Of a DNA stretch of 64,000 nucleotides, positions 45,021 through 56,743 are shown in pieces. Under the pieces are notes generated by a model. That model was not told the DNA's origin, did no database searches, and was given only the letters and a program-made list of their open reading frames with translations. The stretch is from Salvia splendens. Lineage: Eukaryota; Streptophyta; Magnoliopsida; Lamiales; Lamiaceae. Every line of letters starts with the position of its first letter. Positions within the stretch are counted from its first letter, which is position 1. Made by a program: the position numbers and the translations under genes. Where the stretch lies: positions 20,109,902 through 20,173,901 of the forward strand of contig NC_056035.1 of the NCBI RefSeq assembly GCF_004379255.2, given 5' to 3'.

Positions 45021-45993
45021 GGAACATTTTTTGGGTCCGCGGACTTTATCAACGTATCAATTTTGGTCCGTAGCATTTGAAAATATCTTCTTAGATCCAT
45101 GAACTTCGATTTAAAATCATTTGAGTTCCTTTTTCGATGTTTCAAACTTTTTTTGGGCAAAAATACCCTCAAGCCCATGAAGGGTATTTCAGTCTATTTA
45201 CTCTCTCTTCTTTATAAAAATATTGAGAAAACATCTTTTTTGGTCCACTAACTTTACCAAAATATCATTTTTGGTTTGTACTTTAATTCCTTGAAAAAGT
45301 GGGATTTATTCGGTGAGATTGTTCTCGGAGAGATCAATGGAGCTTAACGAGTTGATGTTTTCGATGATCTGTGGGATTCCACCGCAAAATCTATTATTGT
45401 TTAGGTTTAAATAGAGAGATTTAGAAATTTTCTAGTTGAATCAAGAATCAAACCATCAAGATTGTTCTTCTCAAAATTCATCCTCCTTAAAGACAACAAA
45501 TTGTTAGTTTCATCAATACTTCCTTCAAATTTGTTGTGTCTTAAATTCAACTCCTCGAAAAAACCAATCGTTTTAATGTATTGGAGAATTTTCCAGAGAT
45601 TTAATTGTGCTCAAGAGTTCAGGGTTTAAGCTTGGCAACAGATCTCCAAGAATTAGGGAGAGAGGAAATAGATTATTGTGTGTTGAGGAGCGAGAGATGA
45701 TGAGAGAGAAAGGCTCACTGTGATCGCACTAGAGAAGGAATTAAAGCTCATATCAAAAAGGTATTTTAGCGATGTTCATGAACAAAAAAAATGTTCTATT
45801 AATAATTTAATGAAGAAGAGAATAATGGACAGAACTACCATTTATGACAATGAGGTATTTTTCCTCAAAAAAAGTTTGAAACAGTTAAAAAAGTAGCTAA
45901 AATCGAAGTTCATGGACCTCAGAAGATATTTTCAAATGTTACAGACTAAAATTAATACCTTTAACAAAGTTCACTGACCAAAAAAATTGTTCC
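45021..45993. mobile_element. Long-TIR DNA transposon (Mutator-like candidate) with a captured LRR gene fragment
   Basis: The two ends are inverted repeats over more than 200 bp: GGAACATTTTTTGGGTCCGCG and TTTGAAAATATCTTCTTAGATCCATGAACTTCG on the left pair with CGAAGTTCATGGACC...GAAGATATTTTCAAATG ... AAAAAATTGTTCC on the right. Long ends suggest a Mutator-like element, but I could not find a 9-bp duplication, so the class is unproved. The middle encodes part of a leucine-rich-repeat protein. Confidence 0.6.
45306..45556 (-). pseudogene. LRR protein gene fragment inside the long-TIR element
   Basis: The minus strand reads EELNLRHNKFEGSIDETNNL, then LLSLRRMNFEKNNLDGLILD and FLNLSI, a stop, then after a frame shift NLNNNRFCGGIPQIIENINS and LSSIDLSENNLTE. 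This is the LxxLxLxxNxFxGxIP repeat of plant LRR receptor kinases and receptor-like proteins. Only about four repeats remain, with a stop and a shift, so no function is expected. Confidence 0.75.
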
Positions 45994-47888
45994 ATAATCA
46001 TAAAATCGGTGGAACAAGCTAATGGCTGCCAAATATCACAAGATGTGTTCGATTAAATCTTCCTTGAGTGGGGTGTGGGTGACGAAATCGGGAGTTGACT
46101 CCCGACATCGTAAGTACTCGCGAAATGGTGCCAACTCACCTGATGTGTGGGACTATTTGAGGTCAAGATGTTGGCAGTCTCTTTGTTAAACCAATTGTTG
46201 TGTTGGTCATTCGTCTTCAATTATGATGTTGTGCATGATAATATATGTTGATAAGACATGTTTCGTACATTTTTTTTGAGTTATATTTCATCTTTTTGTG
46301 GGGAGATAATGCACAAACAAGTCAGTTTATTGTGCAGGAAAGTCACTTTGTCATGAGCGGGGCAGATTGAGGAAGAGGGATATTAAAATGCAGAAAAGTC
46401 ACCAAACTGATCGAGAAGGCGCATCATGAGAATGTTGGCGTTGCATGGAGTATAAAGTCTAAAACTATTTTTCATGGACGAGGGTAGTAATAAATAAAAG
46501 TGTGAACCAAATTTTACTAGCTTTTTCCACCTACTATCCTTTTCAATTCTTAAAACCTGCACTGAATCAAAGTGAGACTTTAAACCATGGACGAAGAGAG
46601 TATTTAGGAAGAAGTATATGCATTTTATTGAGTAGGATGGATGCAGGAAAAATGTAGATATAACTTGATTGATACTATTTTTTTATAATTGAATATGTAT
46701 ATACATATAAAAATATTGAGTGAAATACATTTTTAGTAGTATCTAAACTTTGTCATAGTATCAAACGTGACTTGCATTACCCAAAAATATTTCCACACAT
46801 CTTTGGACCTTGATGTTTTATCACTTAAAGGAATTTTGCACTTTTTAAGACTATATTTTGCTCCAGAATATCCTTGAACCCGTATTTTAGTTTTTTTTTT
46901 CAAAATAACCTTTTGATACTACGATAAATTTAGCTACCCAAAATGTAATTTGTTGTAACTACATTTTACAAAATTTATTAAATACAGTAAGTATGTTGAC
47001 TGTGGGGGGTCACATTTTTTCAGTTAAATTTCAGTAATGCAATCATTTTACAAGATTGATATTAGTGGAGATTTTTGCTTTGCATATAATGGTAAAAGTG
47101 TATCCAATCTTGTTTTAGCTGCCGATTTAGTTGTAGGGTAAATTAGTTAGGAGATTAATAAATTAATAGTTGAACCACATGTAAAAAAGTTTCAAATTCA
47201 AAGATATATATAATTTAAATCTTGGAATAAAACCAAAATAAAGCAAAAGCAATACGATTAAAATATTCTATTGGCAGTTGATCTAGGCTATCAAATAGTC
47301 TATAAATAAAGTATAGAAGTCTCAAATAATAGAGAACATAAAGGGTCCAAAAATGGTGGTTGACCTAGGAATTGCACGCATAACACGTCAATTAGCGTGC
47401 TGCTTAATCCGTGGAATATATTATCTAATTATCTATATACTATAGTATATATGTTGTGAACTGTGATACATTATGAATAGTTTTTTATTTGACTTTATGG
47501 AAGTTGCTGGTTCTCACCTAACTGAATTATAATTACAAAGTAGTATACATAAACTTAAGTGCATGGATTGTCATTGAAATTATAATTTTACTTAATTTCT
47601 AATCAATCCCATTAAAATTGAAATATAAAATTCTAATTTTTTAATTTCTAAATTATCTCGTATAATAGTCTAAATTGACAAAATTAAACATATGACAATA
47701 ACAATTAAACATATGACAATAACAAATGACGTTGGTTTTTTACAAAACAGCGACATTATATTTTGAGTGTTAGTCAAGATATGTTGATATATATAAAACA
47801 ATACCATTTTTTGTCATATCATATTGATTTTGTCATATTAGTTTTGAATTTGATCATTATTGGACAACTGAAAAAAAATTGTAATTTT
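45994..47888. other. AT-rich intergenic DNA with MITE remnants
   Basis: No gene in 1.9 kb. A Stowaway-like pair of ends lies at about 46450-46601 (TAAAGTCTAAAACTATTTTTCATGGACGAGGGTAG ... TTTAAACCATGGACGAAGAGAG). Phrases at 46720-46920 (ACTTTGTCATAGTATCAAACGTGACTTGC) look like the end of another decayed transposon. Confidence 0.4.
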
Positions 47889-47908
47889 GTATATATATAT
47901 ATATATAT

Positions 47909-49497
47909 AGGGATGTATTCATTTCCTTTTCCTATATTTCCTCATTTTTCCTTCTTAATATCAGCCATTAGATTAGAGAAATGGACGGTCCAGATCAACA
48001 TTGGGTAATTAATCCCGTGTTGCATTATTTGTCCTATTTTGTGCATTATGATGGTACAATAGTAATCTAATAATGGCTGGAAACCGCTACGAATAATGCA
48101 CCACATGGTCACGAGTAATGCATATAATTGTCTATATAATGCACAATATGTGAACTGCAATGCATACGAACAAGATGTGTTGTGTTATGATGTTTGACAC
48201 ACGTTTCTTGTTTCCCCTAAGGGTTTAATAAGCTTAGGGGCTAGGGTATAGTACGTAGACATGTATGTAATCTTCACATGGTAACGAGTAATGCATATAA
48301 TTGACTATATAATGCACAATTTGTGAACTGCAATGCATACGAACAAGATGTGCTGTGTTATTATGTTTGACACACGTTTCTTGTTTCCCCTAAGGGTTTA
48401 ATAAGCTTAGGGGCTAGGGTATAGTACGTACGCATTAATAACAAATTATAAAACGATACGAATAATTCACAAAATTGTCACGAGTAATGGATGTTATTAA
48501 CTATATAATGCACAATATGTGAACTGCAATGCATACGAATAAGATGTACCATGTTATGATGTTTGACACACGTTTCTTGTTTCCCCTAAGGGTTTAATAA
48601 GCTTAGGGGCTAGGGTATAGTACGTAGACATTACTAAATGCACGTATGTAATCTTCAATCCGTTGATTAACCCATATACACAATACCTCTAATAATGCAT
48701 AATATACTGAGATAATGACAATTAACAGCTACATAATGCACTACCTAAACTAAATAATGCACATACGTATATTCCAATAACAACAATTTGTTAGTAATGT
48801 CTACGTACTATACCCTAGCCCCTAAGCTTATTAAACCCTTAGGGAAACAAGAAACGTGTGTCAAACATCATAATATGGTACATCTTATTCATATGCATTT
48901 CAGTTCACATATTGTGCATTATATAGTTAATAACATCCATTACTCGTGACAATTTGGTGAATTATTCGTATCGTTTTATAATTTGTTATTAATGCGTACG
49001 TACTATACCCTAGCCCCTAAGCTTATTAAACCCTTAGGGGAAACAAGAAACGTGTGTCAAACATCATAACACAGCACATCTTGTTCGTATGCATTGCAGT
49101 TCACAAATTGTGCATTATATAGTCAATTATATCCATTACTCGTTACCATGTGAAGATTACATACGTGTCTACGTACTATACCCTAGCCCCTAAGCTTATT
49201 AAACCCTTAGGGGAAACAAGAAACGCGTGTCCAAACATCATAACATGGTACATCTTATTCGTATGCATTGCAGTTCACATATTGTGCATTATATAGTCAA
49301 TTATATGCATTACTCGTGACCATGTGGCAGTTACTTTTTCGTCAAATGTCAATAATAACCCTGTAATGCATACAACCACCTTCTATAATGCAACACGGAA
49401 CCAGTTTTATAGAATCAATCTGATCCGTTGATGCCTTAGATCTAACGCGTAATATTAAGAAGGAAAAAGGATCTAAGATGTGAAAAGGAGAATAACG

Positions 49498-49502
<5 letters not shown>
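47909..49502. mobile_element. Giant palindromic element between (TA)n runs
   Basis: Two arms of about 780 bp are inverted copies around a centre near 48710. Each arm holds three copies of a roughly 165-bp unit: plus sense near 48102-48261, 48277-48435 and 48467-48631, minus sense near 48797-48965, 48985-49150 and 49165-49325, in mirror order. Each unit contains a small hairpin, CCCCTAAGGGTTTAATAAGC then TTAGGGG. The outer ends (GGATGTATTCATTTCC..., TTTCCTTCTTAATATCAGCC on the left; GGAGAATAACGCTC on the right) are diverged inverted repeats. (TA)n borders lie at 47889-47908 and 49503-49528. No ORF. Confidence 0.8.
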
Positions 49503-49528
<26 letters not shown>

Positions 49529-49529
<1 letters not shown>

Positions 49530-52500
49530 GGCTTTTGATCAAAACAAGTATGGCCTTAAACAAAGAAATGCAGGCCGTTTTTCAGCCATTGGATTGTCTG
49601 AGATCATCTTAATTTAATAAGATCTTACGGTTTATGTAATTAGATTTTTATTATTATTTGAATCATTTAAAATACGGAAAGGTTAATGAAGTAATTATCT
49701 ATTTGTTGTTGGTTAATTGATCTCCTATAATCTAGCAATTTAATTTATCTCTATCAAAGCATACGCGTCAATTGTGGTTTTACCTTTATCAACTGCATCT
49801 TCTTCGTGATTCATCTTTTGTAGCCATTGTTACCCAAGATTTGCAGTCTAATTCTTCCAGATTATTATTTTCACGTGTCAAATATATATCATCATCTTTT
49901 GAAGATCACAACTCCATCTGCGGTGCAGTTTAATCTTTTCAATTTTCGATTATATATAATCATAGTTTGCAGTTTCCAAACTTTAAAAATGGAATCCGAA
50001 ACTCTTCCTACTTCGCATGTAGCTAATCAATCATACTCCGATGACGTTATTGGGAATACAGGTTATGGTCATTGTTTTTATTTTCATTTGTTTGCTATGC
50101 TTCGATTCCCATTTTCAATCTGTTTATTTCTCCATCGTCGTTTGCGTGTATATTTGCAAATATATTATTTGAGCGTTTTGTCCGCTATGCTTATGTTTGT
50201 GTATAGTATGACACATTTTCATATATGATAATTTTGTTAGTTGTATGCCACTATGTAAGCCTATTATGAATTATTATCATCCTACACCCAGTATATGGTA
50301 TTTTTTGTTATTATCAATCATATTCCGGTGACGTTTTTGGGAATACAAGTTATGGTCATATTTTTTATTCATATTTTTTGATATGTTTATGTTGTCGTCT
50401 TCGTTTGTGTGAATTTTCTCAAATATATTACTCTTCTGTTTTTCCCAATATGCTTTGATTTGAGTATAGTATGACACATTTTCATATATGATAATTGTAT
50501 TAGATGTGTGCCACGATATAAGCCTATTATGACATATTTTCATTCTACACTCAGTATATGGTTGCAAGAAATGTCAGGAGTGGGGTAGAGTTCCCACAAG
50601 AGTGGAGAAGGCTTTGAAGCTTAAGAGCAAGCCCTTGCGTCAATGCAAGAAATGTCAGGAGTGGGGTCACCGCGATTCAAGGAATTGCGCCAGGTTGTTT
50701 GAAATTACTCAGTTCGTTCAGATTTGTATGAGGCATCTTGGTACTCGGTAGTTTTATGTAATGACTCGAATATTGGATTATTATGACCCAATTTACCCAT
50801 AAGTTGACATGACCTAAATATTCGTTTAGTATGACCCAAAGAATGGTTGATGCTTGGGTTATTGTTTGTGTATTCTTTGGCCGTATTAATATTGGGTTTT
50901 TTTTAATATGTCAAAAACATGAGAATAATCGTGTATTTTACTTCAGTTTATTTGATACGAACATTCCGATCAGATTTGTATGACGCATTCTGGTACTCCT
51001 TAGCGTTATATAATGACCCAAATGTTGGTTTATTATGACACAAATTAACCATACAATGCTATGACCCAAATATTCATTTACTATGACCCAATGTATGAAT
51101 TCTCAGATACTATTAATTTTTTGCCTGATTATGCTCATAATGACTCTTACATGCATATATTATGACATGAACATGCATATTTTGAAATGACCCAAATATA
51201 TATTTAGTATGACACAAAGTCTAAATATTATGTCTTTTCAAGTTTAACTCACCTCAGCTCATTTTCTATGCTACTATTTTCATGTACGGATTAGGTATTT
51301 GTTTTAATATTTAATGTCTTGTTATTCTCATGATGACCCTAAGCTGTGTTTTCTATGACTTAAATTGATTCTGGGGGTACTCATATTGACAGATTCAAAT
51401 ACCGTTTTCCTGGTATACCTATGTATTCTGTAATGACTCGAAAATTTAATTAGTATGACACAAACTGGCAACAGTATGACATTATGGAGTAATTCACACA
51501 AATATGGCATGTTTGACTATTTTTACGTTTCTCTTTTTTTTTACTAACATGACCATAACACGCATGGAGTATGACATAAAAAGGAGCTTGTTTGACACTA
51601 AAAAAATGACCCGTATTCATATATAAATTGAAGAAACAATAACATTAAATGCCATTTCTAAAACACCATCCAAATATATAAAGCTGAACTGTTCAAACAT
51701 CCTTAATTTAAAACAGTGGTAAACTATAAAAAATGAAACAATGTTTCAGTCTTTTGATTTATGACATAACAATTGCTTAAGATATGTAGTTTGCTATCAT
51801 TTTTTCAATCTCGACCTTCGAGTCCTTGTAATTCAGCTGCATCAACATTCTCTACCACAGTACCTGTATAGATAAATGAAGTCATTCTTATTCTTTTTAG
51901 GGCATAATAGAAAGCATGACCTAAAATGATCTAATATGACATCCGTATTTTTCAAATCCAGACTTTTAAATTACATACAGCCTGTTTCGACAACACAAAG
52001 GTCATTCTTAATATGTTTTTTTATGTTATGATATTAAGCATACCCTAAAATTATGTAAACATAAACTAACAATGACTTAAAAAAGTAAAATGTTGTGGAA
52101 TAACCTCAAACAATCCATAACACTAAGCTCTGTTCATTCCAATTTTTAAAAAACAAAATTGCAACAATCAATGTTTCTGAACTATGACACAAAACAGTCA
52201 AAGCCATGACCTCATTCATTATTTGTGTAGCTTAGCACAATAACCTTTAACAGCCTATGAAACATCCACTACAACAGTCCGAGTATGTGATCCAAAGTTG
52301 AACTCAATTTGTAGACAAAATTCATTGTTTCAGTGTAGAAAACCATAATAAACTAGTACTACATAATAATAACCTAAAAAATAACACATTAACCTTGTTT
52401 TGGGTCATCGTTTCCAGCTGCCTTTTCATCTGACGCATGTGGAATTTATGTCATGCATAGCATCACTTGCTTCAGTTGTTGGTTTGGATGCAGAATGGCC

Positions 52501-53252
52501 TTTTGCTTATAAAAAAAAATTCACAATTACATACTAGCTTCCAAAATCGAAACAGTAGTACCTCCTTAAAAAAAACTAGAAGGAGAAAGCAATTTACCCG
52601 TCTGAGCTTTAGGGATCCGCGGTGGCTTGTTTTTAGTGTTTGTCCTATGATACACTAGGTGAACAAAATAAACGACATTATAGTTTTGAATTAGTTTGTG
52701 GGATGTAGGTCATGGGATACTACAAACATCTAACCTTTTCCGTCATTAGTTGAAGATCCAGATGCTCGAGTATTAACCATTGTTGTAGTTGACTGTTGGC
52801 TCTTCTTGTTCGTCGCTTGCTGGAATCGGGATTGATTTTCTGGGCTGGAACGCTTCTTGTGGGCGGCCGCTTTATGTGAAGTATCCGATTAATCTTCGGT
52901 CGAAACGAGAAGTGGTTGGAGCTTTCTGGCCCAGAAGTAGTTGCTGATTTATGGACTAGGGTTTTTTGGGGTGGAGTAGATATGTTGGGGGAGAGATGAA
53001 TTCAATGAGCGGGAACCGAACAATCAGGTTAATGGAGTGTAGAGTAATGATCCCATGATTTCCGCGTTTAAAAACAGAACGTCAGTTTAAATTATTTTTA
53101 GTACCCAAATTACCCTTTTATTCCTCAATTCGTCATTATTATGACCTAACAAAATGGTTGACAAGATTAAATCGTGGCCATTCATAATCAGATCGTCCGT
53201 TCCAGATTTGGTCTGTATTTTTATACTGAAGGGCGTTTTTTGATAGATGAAG

Positions 53253-53256
<4 letters not shown>
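49529..53256. mobile_element. 3.7-kb element between (TA)n runs, with gene-like pieces
   Basis: Left end AGGCTTTTGATCAAAACAAGTATGG, right end (inverse) AGGGTCTTCATCTATCAAAAAACG; further in, GAAATGCAGGCC pairs with AATACAGACC. (TA)n runs flank it. The left half carries plus-strand coding pieces including a zinc knuckle; the right end carries minus-strand pieces near 52400-52960 (for example MVNTRASGSSTNDGKG). A long middle part is full of TATGACCCAAAT-like words. The ends match the 290-bp element at 53292, so both belong to one family. Confidence 0.6.
49989..50751 (+). pseudogene. Gene pieces with a CCHC zinc knuckle inside the TA-flanked element
   Basis: An ATG at 49989 opens MESETLPTSHVANQSYSDDV and reaches a possible donor CAG|GTTATG at 50061/50062. 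Further on, 50641-50751 reads RQCKKCQEWGHRDSRNCARL, a C-x2-C-x4-H-x4-C knuckle, then a stop. The 23-bp GCAAGAAATGTCAGGAGTGGGGT occurs twice, 80 bp apart (50564 and 50644), out of frame with each other. Zinc knuckles of this kind end FAR1/MULE-type transposases, so this may be a remnant of the family's transposase. The core domain is absent. Family assignment is weak. Confidence 0.4.

Positions 53257-53291
<35 letters not shown>
53257..53291. repeat. (TA)n microsatellite
   Basis: Pure TA run of about 35 bp between the 3.7-kb and the 290-bp elements. Confidence 0.95.
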
Positions 53292-53295
<4 letters not shown>

Positions 53296-53577
53296 AGATG
53301 ATCAAAATAAGTATGTGTTTAAATCCAGAAATGCAGACCAAATCTCAGCCCTAGGATTAGATGATCTAATGGTCAATAATTAACCAAAAACACGGAAGGT
53401 CATAATTAAGCAATTTTAGGTCATATTATAATATTTGGATTTAATGTCATACTAAGATCGTTTTAGGTCATGCTTTGTTAGCATGACCTACAAATTACCT
53501 AATTATGATCTAAAAGTGCCCTAATTATGATATTGTTCTGCGTTTCTGTATTTAAATCCAGTTTTGCATAGATCAAA

Positions 53578-53582
<5 letters not shown>
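53292..53582. mobile_element. 290-bp MITE between (TA)n runs, same family as the 3.7-kb element
   Basis: AGGGAGATGATCAAAATAAG ... GTTTAAATCCAGAAATGCAGACC on the left; on the right GTTCTGCGTTTCTGTATTTAAATCC ... GATCAAAACCCT, its inverse. The middle carries several GGTCAT / ATGACC words, like the 3.7-kb element. Confidence 0.75.

Positions 53583-53670
<88 letters not shown>
53582..53670. repeat. (TA)n microsatellite, about 44 units
   Basis: Uninterrupted TA run of about 89 bp. Read as protein it gives a meaningless Tyr-Ile repeat. Confidence 0.98.
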
Positions 53671-53672
<2 letters not shown>

Positions 53673-54269
53673 TAATTTCAAAAATAAAAATCATATTAGT
53701 ATGTTTTTAAATTACTTTGATCATTTTGTATATTGTTGTAAGAATAGTTTATTCATGACAAAGCATTTTTTTAAGTCCCAGTCGAATATATTAACCTGGA
53801 GGTAGTTAGGCCAACTATTTTTCGTGCTTTTATCTAATAATGATCCATTTCATCTCTAGCACGTTGATCAAGCGTTTTAGACAATGAAAATATTTTATAG
53901 AATTGTATGTTCGATAAAATCTGAAATCATAAGATTATAGTAGTAGTATTTTGTTACTGCTTTCGTTGGAGCACAGTTGGAAAAAAATAGCGATGGAGAT
54001 TGTGTTTTCCATATTTTGAAAAAAATGCCAACAATACACGCAAAAAAATAAGGATGGTTTTACGATTTTATAATAAATAGTCGACAATATCAAATTCAAA
54101 GAGAAAAGGTGAATTGATAGATCAAGTAGCTTAGTCCTTCGGAAATAGATCTGTATTTTTTAGGTACTTGAATTGGGGAAATCAGGATAAAAAAATTGGA
54201 ATCCCAAAAAAAAATTGAAGGGCATAAAAGTCATTTTGTGCCTCTCACATCACTTCACGGCCAGGAGTA
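53671..54269. other. AT-rich intergenic DNA, nothing recognised
   Basis: No credible ORF or bounded repeat. Confidence 0.45.
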
Positions 54270-54272
54270 TTA

Positions 54273-55141
54273 GTCCATCCACAACGCTGTCTCTATAACG
54301 TCTCTTAAACCGTCTCTTAACTACTATTTGAGCACTATTTGAGGGCCCCACTGTCCTTTTTTCCTCCATCTCTTAACTAAGACACGGAACCTGCAACGCT
54401 CCGTCTCTTAACCGTCTCTATACCGTCTCTTAATTACTATTCATTCAATTTAATTTATAATTTTTTTTAAAACCCAATTCAATTTAAACAAACACACTTT
54501 ATTAAAATTAAAACAACATTACAACTTAACATTAAAAAAACGAAGACATAATTAAAATTCTAAAAAAATAAAAATGACATAATTTACTTCCGGGAGCGTC
54601 GTGGGGGTGGTGCGGCTTCCTCCGCCTCTCGTCGTCGATCTTCTTCGAGTGATTGTTCCATTAATTGACGCATTTGCTCAAAAGGATCCATTTGTTTGAG
54701 TTGATTGAAGATGAAAATTGGAGTGATAGAGAGGATTTGAGAGGAATAGATGTGTGTTTGTGTTTGAAATGAGTATGAAATAGAATTATTTATAGAGTAA
54801 AAAAATTAAAAAATTTAAAAAATGAAAATAAAAATTTAACGGTAATATTACCGTTTGAAAAAAAAAATTTAATTAAAAATCGATTTTTTTTAAAAAAACG
54901 AATTATTGCGTCAGTGACGACGCCCACTCGCGGGCCAGCGAGTGGGCGTCACGCACGCATGGGGACGTGCCACGTGTCCCTGGCGCGTGACGAGCCATCT
55001 CGTCTCGTGTCTCGCCGAGACGAGCTACGCGACGAGACGGACGCGCGATAGAGACGAGATGGGCGCTGCAATGCGTCTCGCGGGGGTCTCGTCTCTCCGA
55101 GACGAGACGCGAGCCCGGCGCGAGACGCGTTGTGGATGGTC
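54273..55141 (-). mobile_element. Internally deleted PIF/Harbinger element
   Basis: 869 bp with ends GTCCATCCACAACGC / GCGTTGTGGATGGTC and TTA on both sides (54270-54272, 55142-55144). In reverse it follows the autonomous element at 56747-58772 from end to end, except that everything between codon 35 of the transposase and its stop codon is gone. The 5' leader with its TATA box, the first 35 codons and the whole 3' region are kept. Confidence 0.92.
54584..54691 (-). pseudogene. Truncated Harbinger transposase start (35 codons)
   Basis: Starts MDPFEQMRQLMEQSLEEDRR, identical to the full transposase, and ends RRSRK followed by TAA. The stop arises because the deletion joins GGAAGTA to AATTATG. 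It lacks all catalytic residues. Confidence 0.9.
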
Positions 55142-55170
55142 TTACGATTCTAATTGAATTATATCTTTTA

Positions 55171-56236
55171 GAGTTAACTACCTCAAAAGTCCCTAACTTT
55201 TTGGATTGTGATATCGCAGATTTTGAATTTAAAAAATAGGACGAGAAGACTCTAACGTTAAATATAATCACGAATCATGTTTTTTGGATCAAAACACCCT
55301 CATGCCCTAAAAGGACATTTTTGTCACTCCATTATATTGCTGACATGTGATTTCTGTCACATTTCTGTTAGCAACTTCTAATATGATTTTCTAATAAGTT
55401 CTAGTATTTCAAACGTAATTAAAATTCCGTCATTATTTACCCTTTCTAACTTTTTGTTATAGTATATATATTTATCATTATCTGCATTAATTAATATAAA
55501 AAATAATAAAATGAGACCCTTTGTTCCTTAAAAAATCATTTTCTGGTATTTTTCCGTATCTTTATTTTTTAAAATATTACTCATGTTTCAATTTTATCAT
55601 GAATGACAAGAAACTATGCAAATTTATAACTAAAGATTGGATGTTCATACAATGTTAAAAAATTCAATTTGAGCTAAATTAAAATTCTCAATAAAATATC
55701 ATTCATAAAAATCGTCTAAAAGTTAGGCTTAGAGTAACAAATTAGTTCGATGATATATAACGAAATAGTATTTTAAATGTTACTGTTTTCAATAAAATAA
55801 TTACTGTATCATTTAATTAAATCTAAAATATTTTTTTTATTCTGTGTATTATTGATTCGAATTTTATTGCATAAATAAATTCACTTTTCTTTTTTTTTCA
55901 ATGAATTTCCTACATGATATAACTAGAAATAGAGGGATATAAGAATTTTTAACAATACAAATATTGACAAAACTTTAATCACGTATGAAATACCATAACT
56001 TATTAGGATATCACATAAGAAGTTGCTGACAGAAATGTACCAGAATTCATATGTCAGCGAATTTAGGGATTGCTAAAAATGACCTTCAAGCTATTTGGGC
56101 ATTTGCGTCCGAAAAGTGGCTAAAATAACTTCATTCGTGATTATATTTAATATTACGGTCTTCCGGCGCTATTTTTTTATTAGAGGTCTGTGGTGTCACA
56201 ACCCAAAGAGTTAGGGACTTTTGAGGCAGTTCACTC
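55171..56236. mobile_element. Mutator-like long-TIR MITE with 9-bp target duplication
   Basis: Ends GAGTTAACTACCTCAAAAGTC and (inverse) GAGTGAACTGCCTCAAAAGTC. TATCTTTTA stands on both sides (55162-55170, 56237-56245), a 9-bp duplication typical of Mutator-like elements. The arms stay similar, with indels, for about 350 bp each: AAATATAATCACGAAT, GACATGTGATTTCTGTC / CAGAATTCATATGTCAGC, CTAATAAGTT. The middle is AT-rich and without ORF. Confidence 0.85.
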
Positions 56237-56743
56237 TATCTTTTAACTATCCGTTAGTTACACAAAATTGAAACATGAATTCAACGCAATTGTATTATAA
56301 TTCAATTTCAAATTCTTTATTCGGTAAAGTTAATATAATTGGTATGGAGTGTGTGTGGAATGTGCGTAGTGGGTGTGCGTTGTGTGTAGTGTGTGTACGT
56401 GTGTGCAGTGAGTGTGAAGTGTGTGTAGGTTTGCGTGTAGTGTGGATGCGTAAAATGTGTGTGTGTGTGTGTGTGTGTCTATGGTGTTTGTAGTGTGTAG
56501 TGTGTAGTGCGTAGTGTGTAGTGTGTGTATAGATGTCTAATTTTATAAATATTTGGAAATCTAATTATATACTTTTGATATGAAATTCAAATTGTGAAAT
56601 TTGGAGAAATTGGAATTGTAATTCCATTTTAAATCCAAATATTTTGTGATGTTAAACATTAAATTTGAAATTAAAAACTTCAATTCTAATTCTAATTCCA
56701 ATTCTAATTTTGCCTATTCAATTTCATGATATCAAATAGAGCC
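56237..56743. repeat. GT-rich low-complexity block and AT-rich DNA
   Basis: 56347-56531 is a degenerate GTGTGTAGTGTGT-type array with an interruption-free (GT)n part at about 56455-56478. ORFs in it (Val/Cys repeats) are artefacts. The rest is AT-rich with AATTCTAATTC words. Confidence 0.75.

Noticed and set aside
48100..49330. CRISPR-like array of regularly spaced repeats
   Set aside because: Units are about 165 bp, inverted in the second half, in plant DNA; it is a palindromic mobile element.
53499..53681. Tyr-Ile repeat protein
   Set aside because: Pure translation of a (TA)n microsatellite.
54903..55271. Arg-rich ORFs here and on the minus strand at 56704-56993
   Set aside because: They are translations of CGTCTCG subterminal repeats of the two Harbinger elements, which is why they recur.
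56275..56493. Val/Cys-rich ORF
   Set aside because: Translation of the degenerate GT repeat.
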